Shown: positions 46,302 through 55,418, counted from the stretch's first letter. The stretch: DNA of 64,000 nucleotides from Micromonospora siamensis (GCF_900090305.1 NZ_LT607751.1:5952001-6016000); one strand, 5' to 3'. Notes: generated by a model not told the origin, from the letters alone. Translations and numbers: made by a program.

Positions 46302-46994
46302 TCACACCAGCCGACGGTCGGCCGCCCAGCGGGACAACTCGTACCGGTTCGACATCTGGAGCTTGCGCAGCACGTTCGACACGTGCGTCTCCACCGTCTT
46401 GATGGAGATGAAGAGCTCCTTGGCGATCTCCTTGTACGCGTACCCCCGGGCCAGCAGGCGCAGCACCTCGCGCTCCCGGTTGGTGAGCTGGTCCAGCTCG
46501 GGGTCGGCCACCGGCGCGTCCGGCCGGGCCGCGAAGGCGTCCAGCACGAACCCGGCCAGCCGGGGGCTGAACACCGCGTCCCCGTCGGCCACCCGGCGGA
46601 TCGCGTCGGTCAGCTCGTCCGGCGAGATGGTCTTGGTGACGTAGCCGCGGGCACCGGCCCGGATCAGCCCGATCACGTCCTCCGCCGCGTCGGAGACGCT
46701 CAACGCCAGGAACCGCACCTGCGGGTGGGTACGCCGCATCGCCTCCAACACCGCCCGGCCACCGCCGTCGGGCATGTGCACGTCCAGCAGCACCACGTCC
46801 GGCCCGGTGGCGGCGATCCGGCTGACCGCCTCGGCGACCGTGCTCGCCTCCCCCACCACCTCGACGTGGCCGCCCAGCTCCGACCGGACCCCGGCGCGGA
46901 ACATGGCGTGGTCGTCGACGAGGAAGACCCGCAGGCGCCCGGCCGGCGCCGACGCGCCCTCGACCGGTCCCGACCCGTGCTCGGCCATGGTCAT
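46302..46994 (-). CDS. NarL/LuxR-family response regulator
   Basis: A 230-residue regulator. The receiver domain has the acidic pair DD at 27-28, phospho-acceptor Asp71 in VVLLDVHMPDGGG, and the Lys in YVTKTI. The C-terminal LuxR helix-turn-helix contains LTNREREVLRLLARGYAYKE and IKTVETHVSNVLRKL. Its ATG overlaps the TGA of the kinase gene (ATGA), so the two are translationally coupled. It probably acts on envelope-stress genes, perhaps the divergent PspC gene at 48425. Confidence 0.94.
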   Translation of the reverse strand: MTMAEHGSGPVEGASAPAGRLRVFLVDDHAMFRAGVRSELGGHVEVVGEASTVAEAVSRIAATGPDVVLLDVHMPDGGGRAVLEAMRRTHPQVRFLALSVSDAAEDVIGLIRAGARGYVTKTISPDELTDAIRRVADGDAVFSPRLAGFVLDAFAARPDAPVADPELDQLTNREREVLRLLARGYAYKEIAKELFISIKTVETHVSNVLRKLQMSNRYELSRWAADRRLV

Positions 46995-48229
46995 CTGTCC
47001 CTCTCCGCTGTGCCGCCGTTGCCGGTGATCGGCAGGATCAACCGGACCTCGGTGCCCTCACCCGGGCCGGAGCGGATCTCCGCCCGGCCGCCGTGCCGCT
47101 TCATCCGGCCGATGATGGAACCTCGTACTCCGTGCCGATGGTCCTCCACCGTATCGGGGTCGAAGCCCCTGCCCCGGTCGCGCACGAAGACGCTGACCTG
47201 ATCGGGCTCCACCTCGGCATAGAGCGAGACGGTCCGTACCTCGGCGTGCCGGGCGGCGTTCACCAGCGCCTCCCGGGCCGCGGCGATCAGCGCGCCGACC
47301 CGCTCGTCGGTCTCCCGGTCACCGACCACCACCGCCTCGACGGTGATCGCGAAGGTGTCCTCGACCTCGGCGGCGGCCTGCTCCAGGGCGGCCGCGAAGC
47401 GCTCGTTGGGCGACGCGGTGGGCCGGTAGAGCCAGTTGCGCAGGGACCGTTCCTGGCCCCGGGCCAACCGCTGCACGGTCTTCACGTCGGCGGCGTTGCG
47501 CTGGATCAGCGCCAGCGTGTGCAGCACCTGGTCGTGCACCATCGCCGCCAGTTCGGCGCGCTCCTGCTCCCGGATCCGCCCCTCCCGCTCGGAGCGGAGC
47601 TGGTTCCAGGTGCGCCACAGCACGGGTGCCGCGACCACCCCGACGCCGGCCAGGCCGACCAGGGCGAAGATGACGCCGTTGACCACGACGTCGAAGTTCT
47701 GCACCGGGGAGTAGACGGCGACGACGCCGATGATGCCGACCGCGACGAGCACCCCGCCGCCGATGAACCGGAGCACGAAGGCCCGCCGGTCGCTCTCCTC
47801 CACCACCGCACCCAGCCAGGGCACCGGCATCGACTCGCCCCACTGCCGGCGGCGCTCCGGGGCGGACTGGTGCCAGATCACCCCGGCCCCGACCGCGATG
47901 ATCGCGACCAGCCAGCCGGCGGTGCCGGCGGCGCCCACCGAGTGGAAGACCATCATCTGGACCAGCAGCACGCCCAGCCCGATCGCCACGAACGGCAGCA
48001 GCTCGGCGACGTCCCGCCGGGCCGGGGCGGCGGTGTCGCCGGGGCGCAGCGGGACGACCGCCCAGAAGGCGGCGTAGAGCAGCAGGCCCAGCCCGCTCAG
48101 CCCGAGCAGGACCATGAAGGCGATCCGTACCCGCACCACCGAGATGCCGAGGTGCTCGGCGATGCCTGCGGCGACGCCCGCCGCCATCCGGTGCTCGGGC
48201 GCCCGGTAGAGGCGGGGTGGCTGGGTCAC
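46991..48229 (-). CDS. PspC-domain membrane histidine kinase
   Basis: A 412-residue sensor kinase. An N-terminal PspC domain (about 5-65, LYRAPEHRMAAGVAAGIAEH) is followed by several membrane helices, a HisKA_3 dimerisation domain with His232 in MVHDQVLHTLALI, and a HATPase domain (EALVNAARHAEV, then VRDRGRGFD). Its architecture is that of actinobacterial MacS-like, antibiotic- or envelope-stress kinases. GTG 48229 is chosen because the conserved PspC sequence starts right after it; the frame is open to 48289. Confidence 0.92.
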   Translation of the reverse strand: MTQPPRLYRAPEHRMAAGVAAGIAEHLGISVVRVRIAFMVLLGLSGLGLLLYAAFWAVVPLRPGDTAAPARRDVAELLPFVAIGLGVLLVQMMVFHSVGAAGTAGWLVAIIAVGAGVIWHQSAPERRRQWGESMPVPWLGAVVEESDRRAFVLRFIGGGVLVAVGIIGVVAVYSPVQNFDVVVNGVIFALVGLAGVGVVAAPVLWRTWNQLRSEREGRIREQERAELAAMVHDQVLHTLALIQRNAADVKTVQRLARGQERSLRNWLYRPTASPNERFAAALEQAAAEVEDTFAITVEAVVVGDRETDERVGALIAAAREALVNAARHAEVRTVSLYAEVEPDQVSVFVRDRGRGFDPDTVEDHRHGVRGSIIGRMKRHGGRAEIRSGPGEGTEVRLILPITGNGGTAERDR

Positions 48230-48424
48230 GGTGCTGATCGGAGGCTCCCGGGTGCGGTGGGCGGCGGTGCCGTCGCGGGGTGGCGGCACCGGTACCGATC
48301 GTCACACGCGGTGCACCCCACGGACCACGGGGACGCCCCCGACATTCGCCGCCCAGGGATCTCAGGGTGGGGTCAGGGTCGGTTCCTGAGGACGCTCGGG
48401 CGGATCGCGCAGCAGGATCGACGC

Positions 48425-50212
48425 ATGACCGACGACGCCGCCCGTCCGCCCCTGCCCGGGGCGTCACCGCAGGACGCGCCACCACCGCCGGCGGCGGCCA
48501 CCCCCGCCGGCGCGGAGCCCGCAGCGGACTCCGCCACGCCACCGCCGCCCGGGCCGCCCCGGCCGGGCGAGGGCCCCGCCGGCCCGCCGCCGGGCGCCGG
48601 GCAGCAACCCCCTCCCGGGTACGCTCCGCCGCCCGGCGCCAGCTTCACCTCCCGGTACGGCCTGGTCCGTCCCCGGGAGGGCCGCTACCTGGCGGGCGTC
48701 TGCGCGGCGATCGGCCGGGCCACCAACACCGATCCGGTGCTCTGGCGGGTGATCCTCGCGGTGCTGGGCTTCTTCGGCGGCATCGGCGTCCTGGTCTACG
48801 TGTCCGCCTGGCTGATCATCCCCGGCGAGGGGGACACCGCCTCCCCGGTCGAGTCGATGCTGGGACGCGGCCGGTCGAGCATGTCCCCGGTCACGGTGAT
48901 CGTGCTCGGCATCCTGGTGGCGGTGAGTTTCGGCTACATCGTCACCGACGCCTTCCGGGCGGTGCTGCTCGGCGCGGCCATCCTGGTCGGCGGCGCCCTG
49001 CTGCTCAACCGGGAAGACCGACGGCCGGTCGCCGGGCCCGGCCCGGTCCCGCCGCCGGGCCCGCCGGGCGCACCACCCGGTCCGGTGCCGCCGGTCGCCT
49101 GGCCGGCGCCGGCCCCCACCGTCGCGCCGCCGCCCGTCGTGCCGACGGCACCGGTCTCCGGCGGTCCGGCGGCTGCTCCGGTGACCGCTCCACCGGCCCA
49201 CCAGCAGGCGGCCCCACCTGAAGTGGGCTATCCACCAGCCGCCTGCGCGGAGGCCGGCCACCCACCGCCGGCCCCACCTGAGGTGGGCTACCCACCGGCC
49301 GCCCGCGCGGAGGCCGGCTACCCACCGCCGGCCCCACCTGAGGTGGGCTATCCACCGGCCGCCCCACCTGAGGTGGGCTACCCACCGGCCGCCCGCGCGG
49401 AGGCCGGCTACCCACCGGCCGCCCACCCCGTGCCGGGGTACCGGCCGGAGCCGGCGTCGCCGGTCGGCGTACCGCCGGTCGGCCCGCTGCCCCCGGCCGG
49501 CTACCGCCCGCCGTTCGCCCCCGGTGGCCCCTGGGCGGCCGGTCCCCGGCCACCGGCCGCACCGCCGGCCCCACCGAGCAAACCGCCGAAGCGGCCGCGC
49601 GAGCGGTCCCCGCTCGGTGCGGTCACCTTCTCGCTGATCTTCCTGGCGCTGGGGGTGGTGGCGCTGCTGGACCTGCTGGACGTCTTCCCCATCGGGGCGG
49701 CCGCGTACTTCGCGGCGGCGCTCACGGTGATCGGCCTCGGCCTGCTCGTCGGCGCCTGGTTCGGTCGGGCCCGCTGGCTGGTGGCGCTGGGCCTGGTCAC
49801 CGCCGCCGCCCTGGGCGTGGCCACGGTGGCCGACTCCTACGACGGGGTCGGCGGCCTCGAGGGCGACGTGACCTGGGCTCCGACCAGCTACCAGGAGCTC
49901 GCCGTGCGGTATCGCAACGACCTCGGCAACGCGGTGCTGGACCTGCGCGCCGTGGACTTCGACAAGCGGGAGACGACGGTCGACGTGACGGTGAACCTGG
50001 GCAACGCCACCGTGGTGGTGCCACCGGACGTCGACGTGACGACGGTCGCCGAGGTCCGGGCCGGTGAGGCGGTGGTCTTCGGGGAACGCACCACCGGCCC
50101 CGGTGGCCAGCCCCGGAAGGAGGTGACCGACCTGGGTCGGGACGGACCGGGCGGTGGCCGGCTGCGGTTGGTCGCCCACGTCAACGCGGGCAATCTGGAG
50201 GTGACCCGGTGA
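48425..50212 (+). CDS. PspC-domain protein with LiaF-like C-terminal domain and long Pro-rich linker
   Basis: A 595-residue protein: Pro/Ala-rich start (1-75), PspC domain (about 76-140, SRYGLVRPREGRYLAGVCAA), two further helices, a very Pro-rich linker (about 200-390) with tandem repeats, two more helices (about 400-455), and a C-terminal beta-rich region (about 470-595; YRNDLGNAVLDLRAVDF, TVNLGNATVVVPPDVDV) like the LiaF/DUF2154 or toastrack fold. It is divergent from the PspC kinase and probably senses or relays envelope stress with it. Confidence 0.85.
   Translation: MTDDAARPPLPGASPQDAPPPPAAATPAGAEPAADSATPPPPGPPRPGEGPAGPPPGAGQQPPPGYAPPPGASFTSRYGLVRPREGRYLAGVCAAIGRATNTDPVLWRVILAVLGFFGGIGVLVYVSAWLIIPGEGDTASPVESMLGRGRSSMSPVTVIVLGILVAVSFGYIVTDAFRAVLLGAAILVGGALLLNREDRRPVAGPGPVPPPGPPGAPPGPVPPVAWPAPAPTVAPPPVVPTAPVSGGPAAAPVTAPPAHQQAAPPEVGYPPAACAEAGHPPPAPPEVGYPPAARAEAGYPPPAPPEVGYPPAAPPEVGYPPAARAEAGYPPAAHPVPGYRPEPASPVGVPPVGPLPPAGYRPPFAPGGPWAAGPRPPAAPPAPPSKPPKRPRERSPLGAVTFSLIFLALGVVALLDLLDVFPIGAAAYFAAALTVIGLGLLVGAWFGRARWLVALGLVTAAALGVATVADSYDGVGGLEGDVTWAPTSYQELAVRYRNDLGNAVLDLRAVDFDKRETTVDVTVNLGNATVVVPPDVDVTTVAEVRAGEAVVFGERTTGPGGQPRKEVTDLGRDGPGGGRLRLVAHVNAGNLEVTR
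49211..49430 (+). repeat. In-frame tandem repeats of 30/60 bp in the PspC/LiaF-like gene
   Basis: Two 30-nt units alternate: A encodes APPEVGYPPA and B encodes ARAEAGYPPP. The order from 49211 is A-B-A-B-A-A-B, with few mismatches. Unit A holds the 15-nt palindrome cccacctgaggtggg, with two exact copies plus variants. The near-identity points to recent slippage or recombination. Confidence 0.85.
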
Positions 50213-50769
50213 AGGCGCACCGCACGGACGTCGTCTCGCTCGGCTTCGGGCTGGTCTTCCTCGCGCTGTCGGCCTGGTGGCTGCTCGCCCAACTGCTCGG
50301 GCTGGCCCTGCCGCCGATCGGCTGGTTCCTCGCCGGCGGTCTGCTCCTGGTCGGCGTGCTCGGGCTGGTCGGCGCCCTGCGCTCGGCCCGGCCCGACCCG
50401 GCCGTACCCGCCGGCGAACAGGGCTGGCCGGCCGCACCCGCCGCCGCGGAACAGGTATGGCCAACCTCATCCGCCGCCGCGGAGCAGGGCTGGTCGGGCG
50501 GAGAGGTGCCACCGGTCGACCCGGCAGCGGCCGCCTGGGGCAACCCGGACGCCGGCCGGCCGGCCGACGACGAAGGGCCCACGGCCGAGTTGTCGCCGGA
50601 GCGACCGGACGCCGACGAGTGGCGCACCGAGGCGTCCACGGACGAGCCGCGTACGGCGGTCGAGGACCGGGTGGCCGACGAGCCGGCCGGCCCGCCCGGC
50701 CGGTCCGACCCGGCACCGCCGGCCGACCCGACCGACCCACCGTTCCCGCGGTCGGGTCGGGACGGTTGA
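50209..50769 (+). CDS. Small membrane protein with acidic/Pro-rich tail
   Basis: A 186-residue protein with two hydrophobic segments (VVSLGFGLVFLALSAWWLLA and PIGWFLAGGLLLVGVLGLVG) and a long cytoplasmic or wall-facing tail rich in Ala, Pro, Glu and Asp. Its GTG overlaps the previous stop by 4 nt (GTGA), so it is part of the PspC/LiaF-like transcript. LiaI-like small partners have a similar layout. No domain is recognised. Confidence 0.75.
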   Translation: MKAHRTDVVSLGFGLVFLALSAWWLLAQLLGLALPPIGWFLAGGLLLVGVLGLVGALRSARPDPAVPAGEQGWPAAPAAAEQVWPTSSAAAEQGWSGGEVPPVDPAAAAWGNPDAGRPADDEGPTAELSPERPDADEWRTEASTDEPRTAVEDRVADEPAGPPGRSDPAPPADPTDPPFPRSGRDG

Positions 50770-50932
50770 CCACGGCGGTGGGCGGCCCGCGGTCCGGCGC
50801 TTATGCTGACCGTGGAGAACTCGCTCCGCCGGCCGGCCCGCGCCGCCGGGCCCCGACCGCCGCCGAGCCGCTCGGCACGTGCGTCCGGTCCCGCCGCGAT
50901 TCCCTCCCTACCTCGTCAGGAGTCCTTCCGAG

Positions 50933-52180
50933 ATGACCCAGTCCCCCGCCGTGCGGACCTCCGGCCAGCCCGGTCCGGTCCGCATCGGCGAGCGCGCCGC
51001 CCGTGCCCTCGTCAGCGAACTCGCCCGTCGCAACGACCCGAAGTCCGCCCTGCTGGTGGGGGCGACGCCGGAGTCCGCGGTGCTCGCCGCGGCGGTCGAC
51101 GCGCTGCTGCCCGGTGACACGCTCACCGTCGTGCCGGCCGAGGCGGCCACCTCGGCCGCGCTGCGCGATCACGTGACGGCCCAGGGACGCTGGGTCGCCG
51201 ACCGGGTCCGGGTCGTGGACTCGCTCGCCGAGGCCGACGCCGCCGAGGTGGTGATCGCGGCCGAGCCGTTCGCCGGCACCGCGGAGGAGACCCGCGCCGC
51301 CGTGGACGGCCTCGCGAAGTACCTCACCGACGGCGCGGTGCTCAGCGTGGCCGGCCCGCTCTACCGCACCGCCGGGGCGAGCGCCGAGCTGGACCGGCAC
51401 GGCGTGCTGTACGGGTTCCGCACCGACCTGGTGCTGCGCAACACCCCGCCGGTGCGGGTTCACCACCTGCGCTTCACCCCGGCGAGCGCGGCGCTGGCCG
51501 GCCGGCTGGCGCCCGCGTACCGGCCGTCGAGCGTGCCGCTGACCCGGGGCATGCACATCGACTCCAACGGTGTGGCCGCGGCCGGCATCACGCTCGGCCT
51601 GGCCGCGCTGGCCCGGATCAGCCGGCCGAAGTCCAAGCTCTGGCTGCTGCCGGCGCTGGCCGCCGCCCCGGTGGCCGCCTTCTTCCGGGACCCGGAGCGG
51701 GACGTGCCGGAGGACGCGTCGGCCGTGGTGGCCTCCGCGGACGGGCAGGTCCTCTCGGTGCAGCGGCTGCGCGACGAGCGGTTCGGCGAGGGCGAGTGGC
51801 TGCGGATCGCCGTCTTCCTCTCGGTGCTGGACGTGCACGTCAACCGCTCGCCGGTGGCCGGCAAGGTGGTCGACTACTTCGTGGCCGACGGCGGCTTCGT
51901 CAACGCGATGAAGCCGGACGCCGAGCACAACGTCGCGGCGTACACGGTGCTGGACACCGAGCACGGCACCGTGGTGGTGGCCCAGCGGACCGGGCTGATC
52001 GCCCGGCGCATCGTGCAGCGGGCACCGATCGGCTCGCTGCTGGCCCGTGGCGAGCGCTTCGGGCTGATCCGGTTCGGGTCGCGCACCGACGTCTACCTGC
52101 CGGCCGACGCGGCCGAGCCGCTGGTCGGCCCGGGTGACAAGGTGGTGGGCGGCTCGACCGTCATCGCCCGCTGGAGCTGA
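50933..52180 (+). CDS. psd: Phosphatidylserine decarboxylase proenzyme with N-terminal extension
   Basis: A 415-residue protein. The C-terminal about 210 residues are a short-type PS decarboxylase: FFRDPERDVPED, LSVLDVHVNRSPVAG, and the self-cleavage site RFGSRTDVYLP (Gly382-Ser383), which would generate a pyruvoyl alpha chain of 33 residues. It makes phosphatidylethanolamine. The first about 190 residues form an additional domain resembling a Rossmann methyltransferase (SALLVGATPESAVLAAAVDA), of unknown role. ATG 50933 has an aggag site. pssA, the enzyme of the preceding step, is the convergent neighbour. Confidence 0.88.
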   Translation: MTQSPAVRTSGQPGPVRIGERAARALVSELARRNDPKSALLVGATPESAVLAAAVDALLPGDTLTVVPAEAATSAALRDHVTAQGRWVADRVRVVDSLAEADAAEVVIAAEPFAGTAEETRAAVDGLAKYLTDGAVLSVAGPLYRTAGASAELDRHGVLYGFRTDLVLRNTPPVRVHHLRFTPASAALAGRLAPAYRPSSVPLTRGMHIDSNGVAAAGITLGLAALARISRPKSKLWLLPALAAAPVAAFFRDPERDVPEDASAVVASADGQVLSVQRLRDERFGEGEWLRIAVFLSVLDVHVNRSPVAGKVVDYFVADGGFVNAMKPDAEHNVAAYTVLDTEHGTVVVAQRTGLIARRIVQRAPIGSLLARGERFGLIRFGSRTDVYLPADAAEPLVGPGDKVVGGSTVIARWS

Positions 52181-52192
52181 CGAACGACATGA

Positions 52193-52225
52193 GAAAGGGG
52201 CGCCGCTCGTCGCGGCGCCCCTTTC
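52193..52225. terminator. Bidirectional terminator between psd and pssA
   Basis: A perfect 14-bp stem (gaaaggggcgccgc, 52193-52206, with 52212-52225) and a 5-nt loop; A/T at both ends makes it work in either direction. Confidence 0.88.
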
Positions 52226-52238
52226 TTCGTGCTTCGGG

Positions 52239-53228
52239 TCAGACCGCCCGGCGCTGGTGCAGCCAGAGCAGCGGACCGCTGACCAGGTAACCCACCACCA
52301 CCAGGGCGAAGGTGAGCCGGATGTCGACCAGCGCGCCGACGACCGGGGCGAGCCAGAGCCACGGCGGGAGCTTGACCAGCCGGGCGAGCTTGGCGTACGG
52401 GAAGCTGGAGACCATCGCGAAGGCGAGCAGCGCCACCCCGGCCACCAGCACCGCGCCGGGGACGGGCAGCCCGATGGCGACCGTCAGGGCCAGCACCGCC
52501 GCCGACATGGTGGTCGGTACGCCGCAGAAGAACCGGCCGTCCTTCGGCGAGACGTTGAACCGGGCCAACCGGATGGCGGCACAGGAGGCGACCAGCGCGC
52601 AGGCCACCGCCGCGGCGGCCGGCGGGGCCGAACCGGCCAGCGAGGCGTAGACCACCACCGGCGCGGCCAGGCCGAACGAGCACATGTCGGCCAGCGAGTC
52701 CATCTGGGCGCCGAACGGGCTGGCCACCCCGAACTTGCGGGCCAGGGCGCCGTCCAGGCCGTCGAAGACCACGCAGGCGATCAGGAAGAAGGCCGCGATC
52801 CGGGCCTGGCCGTTCATCGCCACGAAGATCGCGTTGATGCCGAGCATCAGGCTGGCCAGGGTGCACGCCTGGACCAGCGCGAACTTCATCCGGCGGGACG
52901 CGGTGCGCTCGCCCGGGAGCAGCGGGATCGACATCGCCGGCGACTCGTCCACCGGCTGGCTCGGCGCGAGGGCCGGGCTGACCGGCATGACGGCCTCGAC
53001 CTCGGCGCGCTCGTAGCGGGCGCGGCCGCGCCGGCGGAGCTGCCGGTCGACGTAGCGGGGCTCGGGCAGGTCGGTGCCGGGCATCAGGTCGCCGTCGCGG
53101 CGGCCCACCCGGACCAGCAGCACCTGGCGGGCGAACGTGCTGCTGCGGCGCAACGGGCCCGCCCAGCGACGCCCTGCGGGGCGCGGACTGTCAGTCGTAC
53201 GACGCCGGCGCCATGGGGCTCTCGGCAC
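52239..53228 (-). CDS. pssA: CDP-diacylglycerol--serine O-phosphatidyltransferase
   Basis: About 329 residues: an Arg-rich N-terminal region of about 130 residues, then a CDP-alcohol phosphotransferase domain with the catalytic motif DGLDGALARKFG, then FGAQMDSLADM (D-G-x2-A-R-x8-G-x3-D-x3-D) and about six helices. It makes phosphatidylserine, which Psd decarboxylates. GTG 53228 is chosen for its strong ggaggaaac site; ATG 53084 is an alternative that removes 48 residues. Confidence 0.87.
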   Translation of the reverse strand: MPRAPWRRRRTTDSPRPAGRRWAGPLRRSSTFARQVLLVRVGRRDGDLMPGTDLPEPRYVDRQLRRRGRARYERAEVEAVMPVSPALAPSQPVDESPAMSIPLLPGERTASRRMKFALVQACTLASLMLGINAIFVAMNGQARIAAFFLIACVVFDGLDGALARKFGVASPFGAQMDSLADMCSFGLAAPVVVYASLAGSAPPAAAAVACALVASCAAIRLARFNVSPKDGRFFCGVPTTMSAAVLALTVAIGLPVPGAVLVAGVALLAFAMVSSFPYAKLARLVKLPPWLWLAPVVGALVDIRLTFALVVVGYLVSGPLLWLHQRRAV

Positions 53229-53498
53229 GTTTCCTCCATCACCGGATCGACTGGCCGCCACGGGGGCGGGTGTCCGGCTGTCTCGTGCCGGACCGCTCTT
53301 GGCCCGGCAGCCGTTAGCGGAGTACACCATTGCACAGGGGAACGGGGCTTGGCGATAGCTGCCGGCGGTACTTATATCAGGCTTAAACCGCTCGAACCGC
53401 CTTCTTATTCCCATCCCGGGCTCCATCGCCCGTTTTCTTCGCCTGCCCTCACCGCTGACTGTACCGGAGGCCGCCGATGTCGGCCCGGCGAGCGGTAT

Positions 53499-54410
53499 CT
53501 ATCGCCCCCGACGTCCGGTTGCCAGCGCGGCCACCTCGGTGAGCCTCAGGGCATCGAGTTCAGCGGGTGGGAACCACGCCGCACTGGCGGTGGAACCGCC
53601 CGCCAGCTCGGTCACCCGCGCCTCGGTGGGGTCGTCCACCACCACCCGGTAGATCACCCGCACCCCGTGCCAGTCCAGCGGGCGGCCCTCCGGCCCCAAC
53701 GCTGCCGGGTTGTGCAGATTGTCCACGCCGATCAGCTCGACCACCCGACCCAACTGGCCGGCCTCCTCGACCAGCTCGCGGAGCAGCCCGGCGGCCGGCT
53801 GCTCGCCGTGGTCGGTGCCGCCACCGGGCAGGTGCCAGCGGCCGGCACCCGGGTAGCCGGGAGCGATCTGGGTCAGCAGCACCCGGCCCGTCGGATCGGT
53901 GACCAGCCCGTACGCGCCGAACCGCAGGCGCCGGTCGAGCGGCGGCTCGGCCGCGGCCGGAGTCGGGGCGGACCGGGGCAGGCCGGCCGGCAGCGGTGTG
54001 ACCGGCAGCCCGAGCAGCTCGGCGGTGAACGGCATCAGCGACAGCCCGGCGGCTTCCTCCGGGGTCACCCAGGCCAGCTCGTCGGTGCCGCCGGCGACCT
54101 CCGGCCGCAGCTCACCGGAACGGACCTCGACGTCGAAGACCAGCCGGTCCACGTGCAGCGCCACCCCCGCGTCCCGGAGGGTCAGCACGTCGGCCACCGC
54201 GGCCCGCAGCCCGGTCGGGGCCACGGTCAGCCCGGTCTCCTCGGCGAACTCGCGGACCAGCGCGTCGGCCGGGTGCTCGGCGTGCTCCAGCCCGCCACCC
54301 GGCACCTGCCACACCCCGGGGGCCGGGCCGGCCGCCGAACCCCGGGTCAGCAGCACCCGCTCACCCTCGCGCAGCACCCCGTACGCGCCGACCCGCCGCT
54401 CCTGCCGCAT
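53499..54410 (-). CDS. Double NUDIX-domain hydrolase (A)
   Basis: A 303-residue protein with two NUDIX domains. The first box is GGLEHAEHPADALVREFAEE with TGL; the second is GGTDHGEQPAAGLLRELVEE with AGQ. Both keep the GX5EX7REUXEEXGU metal-binding pattern, so both may be active on nucleotide-diphosphate substrates. The two halves are each about 150 residues. The gene follows the paralogous double NUDIX gene (54471-55418) by 60 nt and is probably co-transcribed. Confidence 0.88.
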   Translation of the reverse strand: MRQERRVGAYGVLREGERVLLTRGSAAGPAPGVWQVPGGGLEHAEHPADALVREFAEETGLTVAPTGLRAAVADVLTLRDAGVALHVDRLVFDVEVRSGELRPEVAGGTDELAWVTPEEAAGLSLMPFTAELLGLPVTPLPAGLPRSAPTPAAAEPPLDRRLRFGAYGLVTDPTGRVLLTQIAPGYPGAGRWHLPGGGTDHGEQPAAGLLRELVEEAGQLGRVVELIGVDNLHNPAALGPEGRPLDWHGVRVIYRVVVDDPTEARVTELAGGSTASAAWFPPAELDALRLTEVAALATGRRGR

Positions 54411-54470
54411 CGACCGCTTCCCCCGCCTCCCGTAGCGCTTCGTCGATCATGAGCGTACGGGAGAAGGGGC

Positions 54471-55418
54471 TCAGGTGAGCTGGGCGGCGTGCACGGCCTC
54501 GGCGGTCACCTCGGTCAGCCGGTCGGTGGGCAGGGCGCCCAGCTCGTCCCGGGCGAACCAGCGGGCCTCACAGGTCGAACCGCCGACGTCGGCCACGGTG
54601 GGCGGGGCGGGCTGGTCGACCACTACCCGGTAGAAGGCGCGCACCCCGTGCCAGTCGATCGGGTAGCCCTCCGGGCCGAGCGAGGCGGCGTCCCGGTGGC
54701 TGGCCACCCCGAGCAACTCCACCAGGCGGCCGGTCTGGCCGGTCTCCTCGACCAACTCGCGGATCAGCGCCGCGCCGGGCTGCTCGCCGTAGTCGGTGCC
54801 GCCGCCGGGCAGGTGCCAGCAGCCGGCGCCCGGGTAGCCGTCGGAGACCCGGGTCAGCAGCACCCGGCCGTCCGGGTCGGTCACCACGGCGTACGCGGCG
54901 AAGCGCTGGGCCCGGTGCAGCCCGTCGGGACCGGGCACGGCGTAGAAGGAGGGGAACTCCGGGGCCTCGTCCGGGACGATGTCGGCGGAGGAGGCGGGCA
55001 GCCCGAGCGCCCGGGCGGTGAACGAGCGCAGCGGCAGCTCGCGAGCCTCGTCCAGGGTGAACCAGCGGGCCAGGTCGGTGGGGCGGTCGACCCGTTCGGT
55101 CAGCGTGCCGCCGCGCACCGTCACCCGGTAGAGCAGCCGGTCGGTGTGGATGGTGATGCCCCGCTCGGGCAGGGCCCGCATGTCGGCGAGGACGTCGTGC
55201 AGGCCGGACACGGCGACCGAGAGGCCGGTCTCGGCGGCGGTCTCCCGGACGACCGTGTGTTTCGGGTCCTCGCCGTGGTCGACCGCCCCACCGGGCAGGG
55301 ACCACGTGCCGGGGGTGCCGGAGCGCTCCGATGCGCGGACCAGCAACACTCGGCCGACTGAATCAGCACAAACTGCGTATGCCGCGATCCTGCGGAGCGG
55401 CTCCAGCAAGGTGGTCAC
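54471..55418 (-). CDS. Double NUDIX-domain hydrolase (B)
   Basis: A 315-residue paralogue of the adjacent protein. The first box is GGAVDHGEDPKHTVVRETAA with ETGL, in which the REUXEE core reads RETAAE; the second is GGTDYGEQPGAALIRELVEE with TGQ and is canonical. GTG 55418 is chosen because family sequence (LLEPLRRIAAYAVC) starts there and a ggggaga site precedes it. It shares long similar stretches with protein A in the second half (GYPGAG.WHLPGGGTD). Confidence 0.87.
   Translation of the reverse strand: MTTLLEPLRRIAAYAVCADSVGRVLLVRASERSGTPGTWSLPGGAVDHGEDPKHTVVRETAAETGLSVAVSGLHDVLADMRALPERGITIHTDRLLYRVTVRGGTLTERVDRPTDLARWFTLDEARELPLRSFTARALGLPASSADIVPDEAPEFPSFYAVPGPDGLHRAQRFAAYAVVTDPDGRVLLTRVSDGYPGAGCWHLPGGGTDYGEQPGAALIRELVEETGQTGRLVELLGVASHRDAASLGPEGYPIDWHGVRAFYRVVVDQPAPPTVADVGGSTCEARWFARDELGALPTDRLTEVTAEAVHAAQLT

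Noticed and set aside
49211..49430. A CRISPR-like array, because of regular repeats with palindromes.
   Set aside because: The repeats are contiguous without spacers and encode a Pro-rich linker in frame.
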